64,000 bases of DNA from DATENM01 sp045807725 (GTDB lineage Bacteria > Acidobacteriota > Blastocatellia > UBA7656): assembly GCA_045807725.1 (NCBI GenBank), contig JBJMGV010000006.1, positions 48,890 through 112,889 of the forward strand, written 5' to 3'. A program made the translations under genes and the position numbers. The notes under the pieces are model-generated. The model was not told the origin of the DNA. It searched no databases and saw only the letters and a program-made list of their open reading frames with translations. This document shows positions 43,907-52,685 of this stretch, piece after piece (within the stretch, counting starts at the first letter, position 1; each line of letters begins with the position of its first letter).

Positions 43907-44118
43907 GAGCGTGTCTGAAAAGCCCTGAAGGGGCGCGATTCAATAGCCCGGCGCAACGCGCCGGGTACACTCAGCGTCAATTCCGCAAGCCCTGAAAGGG
44001 CGCAATAACCGATCACCTATTGCGCCCTTTCAGGGCTTGGTGGTTTGCCCCGCCGCTCACCCAGGGCGATGCCCTGGGCTGTCGAATCCCGCCCTTTCAG
44101 GGCTTCTCAGACACGCTC
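43907..44118. mobile_element. Non-coding cloverleaf hairpin element, copy 2 (MITE-like)
   Basis: A 212-bp relative of the element at 7368-7589, with ends GAGCGTGTCTGA and TCAGACACGCTC and TTA on both flanks. It has the same outer stem and three hairpins. The central stem is a perfect 22 bp (43986-44007 with 44018-44039), but its loop ACCGATCACC is the reverse complement of the loop in copy 1. Its right end sits exactly at the redoxin gene's stop codon (TAA then GAGCGTG on the minus strand). Confidence 0.82.
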
Positions 44119-44715
44119 TTAGTCCTGTTCGCCGAGCGTTTGGACTAACGTTTTGCCATATGGGTAGAAGAGTTCCTTGCGGTCCTGCTCCCACGCCGCT
44201 TTCAGTTCGGCTGTTGTGATGTCCCAGTCCGGTCGGCATTTCTTGAGAACGACGCGCAAATCTTGGCGGAGTTCTTCCACCGTGGGCCGCCCGAAGAACC
44301 AGTAGCCCATGTATATCTTGTAGATGACCAGACCCGGTTCGAGGACAAGCGTGTGAGGGATCATGGGATTGTGCAGAGGGTCCGTGTATTCGGCGATATC
44401 GAGGTCTTTTTGGATTTTGCGCCCCGCGTCGGAGAGGAACGGCCAGTGGGCATCGACGCCGCTGCGGTATTCATTCGTCTCGGTGATATTGTCGGCGCTG
44501 ATCGTGACCAGCCGGCAATAACCGACCTCAATCTCACGATGGAGTTGAACCAGCCCTTCATGCTGCCGGCGGTCCTTGGGGCAGAACCCTCCGCGACTGA
44601 GGACGAGGACCATCGGGTCTGGCCCTTGCAACTCGGAGAGCTTCCGTCGCGTTGCGGTGTGGTCGGGCAGTTCGTAGTCGGGGAAGACAGCCCCTGGGAT
44701 AATGTCAGATCGCAT
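44119..44715 (-). CDS. Redoxin/peroxiredoxin-like protein
   Basis: A 198-residue thioredoxin-fold protein of the AhpC/TSA-redoxin group. The likely peroxidatic Cys is in LSRGGFCPKDRRQHE, in place of the more usual PxxxTxxC context. It probably reduces peroxides or acts as a thiol oxidoreductase. AAGGAG lies 8 nt before the ATG at 44715; a TTG at 44721 is the alternative. The stop codon coincides with the edge of the hairpin element. Confidence 0.82.
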   Translation of the reverse strand: MRSDIIPGAVFPDYELPDHTATRRKLSELQGPDPMVLVLSRGGFCPKDRRQHEGLVQLHREIEVGYCRLVTISADNITETNEYRSGVDAHWPFLSDAGRKIQKDLDIAEYTDPLHNPMIPHTLVLEPGLVIYKIYMGYWFFGRPTVEELRQDLRVVLKKCRPDWDITTAELKAAWEQDRKELFYPYGKTLVQTLGEQD

Positions 44716-44777
44716 ACGCAATTCTCCTTAACATCTGGATGCGGGTCGCTGCGTTACCTCAATCGTCAGGAGCCGGT

Positions 44778-45812
44778 TCACATCGTCAGCACGACACGGA
44801 ACTCTGCGTCGCCGCTCAGCATGCGCGCGTAAGCCTCGGCTGCTCTCTCTAGCGGGTAGGTTTCAATCATCGGGCGCACGCCGGTTAGTTCGGCGAAGCG
44901 CAGCGTGTCCTCGGAATCCGTTGGTGTTCCCGACGCCCAGCCTTGAATCGTTCGACTCCCGGTGATGAGCTGTATCGGTGTGACCTCGATGGGATCAAAA
45001 GCCGCACCGATGACCATGAGTTTGCCGTTCGGGCCCAGACCGTCAATCAACTCGGACATCGCTTTCGAGCTTGGGGCCGTCGCGAGAATGACCTGCGCGC
45101 CGCCCATCTTTTGCAACTCCTCTGCGGCGTTGGTCGCTCGGCTGTCTATGTACACGGTCGCCCCGAGTTTCTTTGCGAGCGCGGCGTTTTCCGGCCCGCG
45201 TCCGATGGCGGCGACCTTATAGCCAAACTTGTTGGCGAATTGAATCCCGAGGTGACCCAGGCCGCCGATACCCTGCACTGCGACGAGGTCGCCGGGAGAC
45301 GCCCCGCTGTGCCGCAGCGCGTCGAACGTGGTGATGCCGGCGCACAGCAGCGGTGCGGCTTCGGTGTCACTTAGACTTTCCGGTATTGCCGCCAACGCTT
45401 CGACGGGAGCCAGCATGTATTGCTGGTATCCGCCGTCATAGCTGATGCCCGGTATCTTCATGTTTTGGCAATTACCAAAATCTCCGCGCCGACACGCTCG
45501 GCAGGTGCCGTCGTGGCCGCCGTGCCAGCCGACGCCGACCCGCTGCCCCTTTGTCCATTCGGAAACACCGGCACCCACTTCATCAATGATGCCCACGACT
45601 TCGTGCCCCGGAATGCGGGGATATTGAATGCCGGGCCACGAGCCGTCCTTGGTCAGCGCGTCGCTGTGGCAGACGCCACATGCCTGCACCTGGATGCGGA
45701 CCTGTCCTGCATCGGGGGCGGGAATCTCGCGCTCAACGATTTCGAAATCGGCCCCGGCCCTCGGAACCTGCGCCACTTTCATCGGTGTTACGGCAGCTTT
45801 CATGGTTGACAT
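44778..45812 (-). CDS. Zinc-dependent alcohol dehydrogenase
   Basis: A 344-residue medium-chain dehydrogenase that interconverts alcohols and aldehydes with NAD(P). Catalytic zinc ligands are Cys45 (ACGVCHSD) and His70/Glu71 (GHEVVG). The structural zinc loop is HDGTCRACRRGDFGNC, where Asp101 stands at the place of the first of the four usual Cys. The Rossmann motif is GIGGLGHLGIQ near 176. GGAGG precedes the ATG at 45812. It is the first gene of the minus-strand set and is divergent from the GH16-like gene. Confidence 0.93.
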   Translation of the reverse strand: MSTMKAAVTPMKVAQVPRAGADFEIVEREIPAPDAGQVRIQVQACGVCHSDALTKDGSWPGIQYPRIPGHEVVGIIDEVGAGVSEWTKGQRVGVGWHGGHDGTCRACRRGDFGNCQNMKIPGISYDGGYQQYMLAPVEALAAIPESLSDTEAAPLLCAGITTFDALRHSGASPGDLVAVQGIGGLGHLGIQFANKFGYKVAAIGRGPENAALAKKLGATVYIDSRATNAAEELQKMGGAQVILATAPSSKAMSELIDGLGPNGKLMVIGAAFDPIEVTPIQLITGSRTIQGWASGTPTDSEDTLRFAELTGVRPMIETYPLERAAEAYARMLSGDAEFRVVLTM

Positions 45813-45952
45813 AATGCCTCCTTTGAATCTTCAACGTTGGTGTTGTAAGACCACTGCTGGCGAGGCTATTGCTCGCCCCCAGGACTTGCTTGCGCATGCC
45901 TGCGTTTTTTCAAATTCGCTAATCAACACCATAAGCACTCTGGCGGCAGAAG

Positions 45953-45986
45953 ACATCACGAGAAGGAATGGTTTTTTGCTACCACT
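45953..45986. repeat. 34-bp intergenic repeat, copy B, ending in TACCACT
   Basis: It matches copy A (40962-40995) at 30 of 34 bases and ends GCTACCACT. An inverted GTGGTAGC at 46015-46022 forms an 8-bp inverted repeat with it. It lies in the 400-bp divergent gap between the alcohol dehydrogenase and the GH16-like gene, a natural place for a regulator site. The rest of the gap shows no gene. Confidence 0.6.
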
Positions 45987-46233
45987 ATTCGTTGTACACA
46001 CATATACCCTGATCGTGGTAGCCGAGACTCGCCCGGTATTCGGCCCGGAGATAGCCGAACTGTGTTGTGGGATAGAAATTGAGACGCAAGGCGATAGGGC
46101 GCTTTCCTCAATCATAAAGGCGGGGAATGAGGCCCAACGGCGAGGGAGGCCGGCGTTTGCTGTACCTGGACGCCACCGAATGCCCTCAGCTATAGTGCTG
46201 TGATCGCGCTTGCGAGGAAAGCTGAGGTCTCAA

Positions 46234-47340
46234 GTGGCGCAGGCACAGCACACATCACCTAAGAACTGTGCCTCCGGGAGACTCCATTGGGGAAGCGTGC
46301 TTCTGGTGCTCGGCTGCTGTGTGCTGCTCGGCGGCTGCCGCGCGCGGACGGAAGCGTCCGGGCCTTCCATCGAATTCACCAGGGTCCCTCCGGCGGCTGC
46401 GAGCCGCACAGACAAGTTCGACATTATCCAAGGACGCGCCAACGGCGCTCGCCCGGGGCAGCAGATCGTTCTGTATGCGAAGACCGGGGCATGGTGGATT
46501 CAGCCAACAGCCAACCTGTCTTTCACGAAGATTCAGGCGGATTCCTCGTGGATCAATTCGACGCGGCTTGGGCTGGAGTATGCAGCCCTCCTGGTCGAGC
46601 CGGAGTATTCCCCTAAATCAATGCTGCGCGCGCTGCCAGAGCCGGGCGGCGGCGTGGTCGCGGTCGCCACTGTGCAAGGCGCAACGTCAGGCCCCACGGT
46701 CTCTCCTCCCTTAAACTTCAGTGGCTATGAGTGGAGAGTCCGCAACGCCCCGAGCAGCCGCGGCGACACCATGAATCTGTATGACCCGGCGAACGCATGG
46801 ACGGACGACAGCGGAGCGCTACACCTTCGCACAGCGAAGCGCGATGGCAAGTGGACGTGCGCTGAAGTGACCTTGGCGCGGAGTTTCGGATATGGAACTT
46901 ACTCCTTCACTGTGCGAGACACGTCGCACCTGGAGCCCGCGGCGGTGTTCGCTATGTTCACTTGGGACTATGCCGGCGGAGATCAAAATAACCGGGAGAT
47001 GGACATTGAGATCAGCCGCTGGGGCGATCCCATGAGCGAGAACGCGCAATATGAAGTGCAGCCTTTTTACGTGCCGGCAAACGTCTTCCGTTTTAATGCA
47101 CCTCCTGGCCTGCTCACACATTCGTTCCACTGGGAGCCCGGAAGGGTGGTCTGCAAGACGGTTCGCGGCCCCGTCGCCGGACTCGCGGCGGAGGCCATCA
47201 GCGAGCATGCCTTCACGTCGGGCGTCCCCGCCCCCGGCGCGGAATCGGTACGAATGGCTCTCTTTATCTACGGCAAGACCGACAACCCTATGCAGAATGA
47301 TGCCGAAGTGGTTATCGAAAAATTCGAATACCTGCCGTGA
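46234..47340 (+). CDS. GH16-like lipoprotein with N-terminal sensor-type domain
   Basis: A 368-residue lipoprotein, with a signal ending in VLLGGC. Residues 45-150 form a domain (SIEFTRVPPAAASRTDKFDI, ARPGQQIVLYAKTGAWWIQP, LGLEYAALLVEPEY) clearly homologous to the sensor domain of the histidine kinase at 50776. Residues 160-368 are like a glycoside hydrolase family 16 or LamG jelly roll, with REMDIEISRWG resembling the ExDxE catalytic motif. It may bind or cleave a beta-glucan-like polymer at the cell surface. GTG at 46234 follows GAGG; a TTG at 46210 is possible. Confidence 0.75.
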   Translation: MAQAQHTSPKNCASGRLHWGSVLLVLGCCVLLGGCRARTEASGPSIEFTRVPPAAASRTDKFDIIQGRANGARPGQQIVLYAKTGAWWIQPTANLSFTKIQADSSWINSTRLGLEYAALLVEPEYSPKSMLRALPEPGGGVVAVATVQGATSGPTVSPPLNFSGYEWRVRNAPSSRGDTMNLYDPANAWTDDSGALHLRTAKRDGKWTCAEVTLARSFGYGTYSFTVRDTSHLEPAAVFAMFTWDYAGGDQNNREMDIEISRWGDPMSENAQYEVQPFYVPANVFRFNAPPGLLTHSFHWEPGRVVCKTVRGPVAGLAAEAISEHAFTSGVPAPGAESVRMALFIYGKTDNPMQNDAEVVIEKFEYLP

Positions 47341-47365
47341 TCGGCACAGCGGGTGGCGCATATCC

Positions 47366-50300
47366 TTGCGGTTGTTTTGGGCAGCTCTGTTAGCGGTGTG
47401 TTTCGCCGGTCCCGCGCAGGCACTAGACCCGAGCCGGGCCATGTCTGATTACGTGCGCGACCGTTGGGGCGTTGAACGAGGATTCCCGGGCGGGCCAGTT
47501 TATGCCATCGGTCAGACCCCTGACGGGTATCTATGGATAGGCACTGAAAAGGGCTTGGTCCGCTTCGACGGGTTCAACTTTGACCTTTTTACGCATACGA
47601 ACTCGACCGTCGTCCCTGCCGGCCCCATTCTCAACTTGATGACTGACGCTGAAGGGAATCTGTGGATACAGGCGAAGAGCAAAGACCTGCTGCGTTATCG
47701 TAACGGCGCATTTGAAAACATCACACAAGCCATCGACAGTGCGCGCGCCGGCGTCACCGCGATGTGCCGAGGGCCAAACGGTGAAGCCATGTTTGCCGTG
47801 CGCGGAAGCGGCGTCTTCATTTACCGAAGCGGACAATTTGACAAGCTGTTATTGGGCCCTCCGTGGTCTAATTTGCTGGTTCTGTCAATGGCGAAAACCG
47901 GCAGCGGCGAGGTCTGGCTCGGCACCAGGGATGCCGGCCTCTTCCTGATGAGCGGAGGCGAGCTTGCTGCTATGACGAAGGGTCTGCCGGGCAGAAAGGT
48001 GAACTGTCTTCTGGCAGCCGGCGATGGCGGGTTATGGGTTGGCACAGACAATGGGGTGGTGAAGTGGAAGGGCGAAGAGCCTGCTAGTGTGCCGGCGGCT
48101 GACGCGTTCAGCCACTTGCAGGCGCTCGCTCTGGTCAGGGACCGCGAATCGAACATCTGGATAGGCACGGGCACGGGCTTACTTCGGCTGAACGCAAGCG
48201 GTGTCGCCGCCCTGGATGAAGACAGCTACGAGTCAAGAGAGGCCGTCAGTGCGGTCTTTGAAGACCGCGAAGGCAACCTCTGGTTGGGCAGGGGGCAAGG
48301 TCTTGAGCGGCTACGCGACTCCGCTTTTACGACGCCTTCTATCTCCAGCGCTCACCCATCGTATGGCGGAGCCGTCTACGTTGATGAGCAAGGCCGCACT
48401 TGGTTTGCTCCTACTGACGGAGGGTTGTATTGGCAGAAGGACGGACTGGTCGGCCAGGTGAGAAACGATGGGCTGGATGATGATGTCGTGTACTCGTTGG
48501 CTGGCGGCGGCGGCGAGCTGTGGGTTGGCAGGCAGCGTGGCGGGCTGACTCAGCTCAAGTACAATGGCCGCTCCTTCACGGCGAGGACGTACAGGGAGGC
48601 GGACGGACTCCCCCAGAACAGCATTTATGCCGTATACCAGTGCCGCGACGGAGCGGTATGGGCCGGCCTCATCAGCGGCGGCGTCACGAGGTTCAAAGAT
48701 GGAAAGTTTACAACCTACACCGCCGCGAACGGCCTGACCGCTAACACAGTGACCGCAATTCTTGAAGGTTTAGACGGCACCCTGTGGTTCGGGACTGCGA
48801 ACGGCCTGAGTTCGCTGTCACAAAACAGATGGACAGTCTATGGCGGCCTGGATGGCTTGCCGCCCGGAAGCGTGAATTGTCTTCTAGAGGATTCATACGG
48901 CGCAATCTGGATCGGCACGGACAGTGGCATCGCCGTTCTGCGGTCCGGCCAGATAGAGGTCCCGCGTGACGCACCAGATTCGTTACAGGAGGCGATACTG
49001 GGGATTGCGGAAGACCGAGACGGGCAGCTCTGGGTTTCGACTTCTAATCACGTCCTGAGGGTCGCGCGCGACAGGTTACTGGGCGGCGTTACCGGCGAAG
49101 CGGGCGTGCGAGAATTCGGCCTCGCCGACGGGCTGCGTAGCGTCACAGGCATCAAGCGCCACCGGCCCGTCTTCTTGGATTCTCTAGGGCAGGTCTGGCT
49201 GTCCACTAGCCTCGGGCTTTCGGTAGTTGACCCCCGGCGAGTGGAGAGAAGCTCCGCTCCTGCGCTCGCCCGCGTCGAAGGTGTCATTGCGGACGGCAGC
49301 GCCGTTGAGATGATGGATGCCTTGCACATACCAAGCGCTCGCCAGAGGATCACGTTCAGCTACGCGGGCCTAAGCCTGACAGTCCCGGAACGCGTCAGGT
49401 TCAGGTACAGGCTGGATGGCTTCGACCGAGATTGGAGCCCCCCGCTCGCGACCCGCGAAGCCATCTACACGAATCTCAGCCCCGGCTCATACCGCTTCCG
49501 CGTCATCGCCAGCAATAGCGAGGGGGTCTGGAATGGCGTGGAGGCGACCATTCAGCTTGAGATCGTGCCGGCATTTTGGCAGACGTGGTGGTTCCGCCTC
49601 TCCAGTGCGGCATTGGCCGCCGCTGCCGTGCTCGTGTTCTACCGCCTCAGGCTGCGGCGGCTGACCAACGAGTTGAACATGCGCTTTGAGGAACGACTGG
49701 CCGAGCGGACCCGCATAGCCCAAGACTTGCACGACAAGCTGCTGCAAGGTTTCTTGAGCGCCTCCATGCAACTCGACGTTGCGGCGGATCGGCTGGAAGG
49801 CGATTCGCCTGCAAAACCGCTGGTGAGTCGAGTCCTCGAACTGATGCGCCAGGTCATTGAGGAAGGCCGCGCCGCGCTGAAAGACTTGCGGACCTCTCGC
49901 AGTGCACCTCGCGATCTGGCAGAGGCTTTCTCCAGGCTGCCTGACGAACTCGCCCTTCAAAACGGGGTGGATTACCGCGTGACGGTGGAAGGGGAACCCC
50001 GCTCCCTGCACTCTGTCATCCGCGAGGAAGCCTACTGGGTAGTAAGGGAGGCTCTGGTCAACGCATTCCTCCACTCTCGCGCCAACCATATTGAAGTCGT
50101 GATGGAGTATGCGCCTTCGCAATTGCGAATTCTCGTCCGCGACGATGGACGCGGGATTGAGCCTCAAATACTGCGGTCGGGGCGCGACGGTCACTGGGGG
50201 CTCCGTGGCATGCGGGAGAGGGCTGAAGGGGTTGGCGCCCGCTTCAAAGTCTGGAGCCGTAGCGGTGCGGGGACTGGAGTCGAGTTGTCTATTCCCGCCG

Positions 50301-50410
50301 ATATTGCCTTTGAACCCCTGGAGGTTAAGCGCCGGCGAAGGCCGCTCGCCGGTCGGCACTTGCCGAAGGCCAAGGCGGAGGCGGAAGAAAGCCGCAAGCG
50401 AGGGGCCTAG
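47366..50410 (+). CDS. Sensor histidine kinase with two-component-regulator propeller
   Basis: A membrane kinase of about 1014 residues. A signal peptide (LRLFWAALLAVCFAGPAQA) is followed by a large periplasmic beta-propeller made of repeats such as GYLWIGTEKGLVRFDG and GTLWFGTANGLSSL. Then come a Y_Y_Y domain (YTNLSPGSYRFRVIASNSEG), one transmembrane helix, a HisKA_3 box with the phosphoacceptor His (AQDLHDKLLQGF; His codon at 49730) and an intact ATPase (REALVNAFLHS, RDDGRGIEP, GLRGMRERA). The start is uncertain: TTG 47366 begins the signal peptide, while ATG 47300 overlaps the GH16 gene. It most likely senses a glycan and phosphorylates the NarL-type regulator at 52056. Confidence 0.9.
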   Translation: MRLFWAALLAVCFAGPAQALDPSRAMSDYVRDRWGVERGFPGGPVYAIGQTPDGYLWIGTEKGLVRFDGFNFDLFTHTNSTVVPAGPILNLMTDAEGNLWIQAKSKDLLRYRNGAFENITQAIDSARAGVTAMCRGPNGEAMFAVRGSGVFIYRSGQFDKLLLGPPWSNLLVLSMAKTGSGEVWLGTRDAGLFLMSGGELAAMTKGLPGRKVNCLLAAGDGGLWVGTDNGVVKWKGEEPASVPAADAFSHLQALALVRDRESNIWIGTGTGLLRLNASGVAALDEDSYESREAVSAVFEDREGNLWLGRGQGLERLRDSAFTTPSISSAHPSYGGAVYVDEQGRTWFAPTDGGLYWQKDGLVGQVRNDGLDDDVVYSLAGGGGELWVGRQRGGLTQLKYNGRSFTARTYREADGLPQNSIYAVYQCRDGAVWAGLISGGVTRFKDGKFTTYTAANGLTANTVTAILEGLDGTLWFGTANGLSSLSQNRWTVYGGLDGLPPGSVNCLLEDSYGAIWIGTDSGIAVLRSGQIEVPRDAPDSLQEAILGIAEDRDGQLWVSTSNHVLRVARDRLLGGVTGEAGVREFGLADGLRSVTGIKRHRPVFLDSLGQVWLSTSLGLSVVDPRRVERSSAPALARVEGVIADGSAVEMMDALHIPSARQRITFSYAGLSLTVPERVRFRYRLDGFDRDWSPPLATREAIYTNLSPGSYRFRVIASNSEGVWNGVEATIQLEIVPAFWQTWWFRLSSAALAAAAVLVFYRLRLRRLTNELNMRFEERLAERTRIAQDLHDKLLQGFLSASMQLDVAADRLEGDSPAKPLVSRVLELMRQVIEEGRAALKDLRTSRSAPRDLAEAFSRLPDELALQNGVDYRVTVEGEPRSLHSVIREEAYWVVREALVNAFLHSRANHIEVVMEYAPSQLRILVRDDGRGIEPQILRSGRDGHWGLRGMRERAEGVGARFKVWSRSGAGTGVELSIPADIAFEPLEVKRRRRPLAGRHLPKAKAEAEESRKRGA

Positions 50411-50437
50411 GACGGAGTAGGTTCTCAACGTCCATCC

Positions 50438-50453
50438 TACCACTTTAGTGGTA
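50438..50453. promoter_or_regulatory. NarL-type 7-2-7 palindrome
   Basis: TACCACT-TT-AGTGGTA, a perfect inverted pair of heptamers with 2-bp spacing. This is the arrangement bound by NarL-family regulators (heptamer TACYNMT). It lies in the 365-bp gap between the two kinase genes, upstream of the kinase and NarL-type regulator pair. The same TACCACT heptamer ends the repeats at 40962 and 45953. Nothing else recognisable is in this gap. Confidence 0.5.
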
Positions 50454-50775
50454 TGGAAGATTGCCCATCTCTGGTGATGTGGTTCCCGGTTGTAAACGTT
50501 ACTCTACATAAGAAGTAAAGCGGCAGGACCGGCTGGGAACATGCAGGGGTCGAAGCCCGGCACCTCGAAGGAACGGGCGATGTCCATCTGCTGTGGTCTT
50601 ACCGTATTGCTTTGACAGCCGTGGCCGCAAATGGCCCACGAAGAGTACGCCCCGCGGCGCATCTACGGCCCTCTCATTGACAAGCCGAGCCGCCGGGACT
50701 GCAACGAGCGCGGGCGCGTGCTGCAATCAAAATCGAAGGGCCTGCCGAGGTCGGCGCTCTTCGTGAAGGCCAGGA

Positions 50776-52059
50776 TTGAACACAGGACTTGACAGCATAT
50801 CCTCCTGCCGCCTCGCCCGAATAAGTCTACTCTTGCTGACCGCCTGCTGTATGTTGCTCTGCGGCTGCCGCGCGTCGCCTGGCGACGGCCAGCCTTATAT
50901 AGAGTTCACCCGGATACCTCTGGCGGATGAAGGCGGGCCGGATAAGATCGATGTCATCCAGGGGCGCGTCGTCGGAGCCCGCCCCGATCAGCAGCTCGTT
51001 TTGTTCGCCCGCAGCGGGGTCTGGTACGTGCAGCCCTTCGCCGACATGCCCTTCACGCGGATTCAGCCCGATTCGGGATGGAGGAGCACGACACACCTGG
51101 GGACAGAGTACGCCGCCCTGCTCGTTGAGCCGGGATACACGCCGCCGTCTTCAGCCGACGCCCTGCCAGGTGTCGGCGGCGGGGTCGTCGTCCTCGCCGT
51201 CGTCAGGGGCGAGCCGGTATTCTGGCAGCGATGGTGGTTTTTTCTCCTGTGTGTCCTGGCCTGCTTGTCCGCATTGTTGGCGTTCTACAGCTACCGGCTA
51301 CACAGGTTGACGTGGCAGTTGAACCTCCGCTTTGAAGAGCGCTTGGCCGAGCGGACGCGCGTCGCACAGGAACTCCACGACACGCTCTTGCAGAGTGTTA
51401 TTAGCGCTTCGATGCAACTCGACGTGGCCGTCGGTCGCCTGCCCGAGGATCTGCCTGCGAAGCCATTGCTGACGCATGTTCTGGAGATTATGACGCAGGT
51501 CCTCGAAGAAGGCCGTAGCGCTCTGCAACGCCTCCGCTCGTCCTCGGCGAGCGAGTCTGTCGATCTCGGGCATGCCTTCTCGCGAATCCAACATGAAATC
51601 GCTGCCCCAGAGGGGATTGGTTTTCGCGTTGTCGTTGAAGGTCGCCCCCGGCCCTTGCACCCGCTCATTCGCGACGAGGTCTATAGCATCGGGCGCGAGG
51701 CCCTGACCAGTGCCTTCCGCGATGCCAGGTTCCGTAACATCGAAGTTGTAGTAGAATACAAGGTCAGGTCTTTGCGCGTTGTTGTCCGGAGCATCGGCGA
51801 TCACCCAGCCCTGCACGCTCTGCCATCGGGTGACCGATACCGGACATATTTAACTATGCGAGAGCGTGCGGAGCGAATCGGCGCGCGGCTCAACGTACGG
51901 AGTCACACCAAGGGCGGAACCGAGGTCGAACTCTTCGTACCGAGCAAGGTCGCCTTCCAACGTCAGCCTGCGACCTCCCTGCGGGGATGGCTAAACAAGC
52001 TGTATCCGGGGAAGCCTAATCTGGGACCAATGAAATTCAGAAAGGGAAAGAGCAGATGA
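50776..52059 (+). CDS. Histidine kinase-like protein with degenerate ATPase domain
   Basis: A 427-residue protein. A lipoprotein-like signal (LLLTACCMLLCGC) is followed by a sensor domain (about 40-145) homologous to the N-terminus of the GH16 lipoprotein at 46234, one transmembrane helix (about 150-172) and a HisKA_3 box with His201 (AQELHDTLLQSV). The ATPase part has lost key residues: the N box reads REALTSAFRD instead of REALVNAFLH in the neighbouring kinase, and the G1 region reads VRSIGDHP instead of RDDGRG. It probably cannot bind ATP normally. The start is TTG at 50776. Its end overlaps the regulator start by 4 bp (ATGA). Confidence 0.85.
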   Translation: MNTGLDSISSCRLARISLLLLTACCMLLCGCRASPGDGQPYIEFTRIPLADEGGPDKIDVIQGRVVGARPDQQLVLFARSGVWYVQPFADMPFTRIQPDSGWRSTTHLGTEYAALLVEPGYTPPSSADALPGVGGGVVVLAVVRGEPVFWQRWWFFLLCVLACLSALLAFYSYRLHRLTWQLNLRFEERLAERTRVAQELHDTLLQSVISASMQLDVAVGRLPEDLPAKPLLTHVLEIMTQVLEEGRSALQRLRSSSASESVDLGHAFSRIQHEIAAPEGIGFRVVVEGRPRPLHPLIRDEVYSIGREALTSAFRDARFRNIEVVVEYKVRSLRVVVRSIGDHPALHALPSGDRYRTYLTMRERAERIGARLNVRSHTKGGTEVELFVPSKVAFQRQPATSLRGWLNKLYPGKPNLGPMKFRKGKSR

Positions 52060-52685
52060 ACGAGCAAGCCCGCATCCGCGTCCTTAGCGTTGACGATCAT
52101 CCACTGCTGCGGGAGGGGATCGCCGCCATCATCAACAATCAACCGGATATGGAGTTAATGGCGGCAGCTTCAACTGGCGGCGAGGCCATCCAGCAGTTCC
52201 GCGAGCAGCGGCCCGACGTTACACTCTTGGACCTCCGGCTCCCCGACATCAGCGGCATTGACGTGCTGATCGCGATCCGCGCGGAATTTCCCGATGCCCG
52301 GATCATCATGCTGACTACGTTCGAGGGCGACGTAGACATTCGCCGCTCGCTGGAAGCCGGGGCGCGCGGCTATATGCTCAAGAGCATGCCGCCGAAAGAG
52401 TTGGTCGAGGTGATCCGAAAGGTCCATAAAGGCGAGAAGCGGATCCCCGCGCAGGTCGCGGCTCAGCTCGCCGATAACTTCGGCGACGACGCCCTGACAG
52501 AGCGTGAGACGGAGGTCTTGCGGCATGTCGCCACCGGCAACCGCAACCGCGACATCGCCGAGCGGCTATTCATTTCCGAGGAAACCGTGAAGGTGCACAT
52601 AAAACATGTCATGGAGAAGCTGGGCGCGATTGACCGCACGCAGGCAGTCGCCATTGCGTTGCGCCGCGGCATTATTCACTTATAA
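52056..52685 (+). CDS. NarL/FixJ-family response regulator
   Basis: A 209-residue transcription factor. The receiver domain at 7-122 has the acidic pair DD (SVDDHP), phosphoacceptor Asp59 (VTLLDLRLP), Thr in MLTTFEG and Lys109 (YMLKS). The LuxR/NarL helix-turn-helix is at 145-205 (LTERETEVLRHVATGNRNRD, then IAERLFISEETVKVHIKHVM). It overlaps the kinase-like gene by 4 bp and is the probable target of both kinases in the island. The palindrome at 50438 is a candidate operator. Confidence 0.95.
   Translation: MNEQARIRVLSVDDHPLLREGIAAIINNQPDMELMAAASTGGEAIQQFREQRPDVTLLDLRLPDISGIDVLIAIRAEFPDARIIMLTTFEGDVDIRRSLEAGARGYMLKSMPPKELVEVIRKVHKGEKRIPAQVAAQLADNFGDDALTERETEVLRHVATGNRNRDIAERLFISEETVKVHIKHVMEKLGAIDRTQAVAIALRRGIIHL

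Noticed and set aside
44119..44715. Redoxin-like gene considered as a second selenoprotein
   Set aside because: Its active-site position is an ordinary Cys (GGFCPKD) and the frame has no internal TGA; its stop is TAA.
50499..50726. A 75-codon minus-strand frame in the gap between the two kinase genes
   Set aside because: No ribosome site, no similarity I recognise and an Arg/Pro-rich shadow-like composition.
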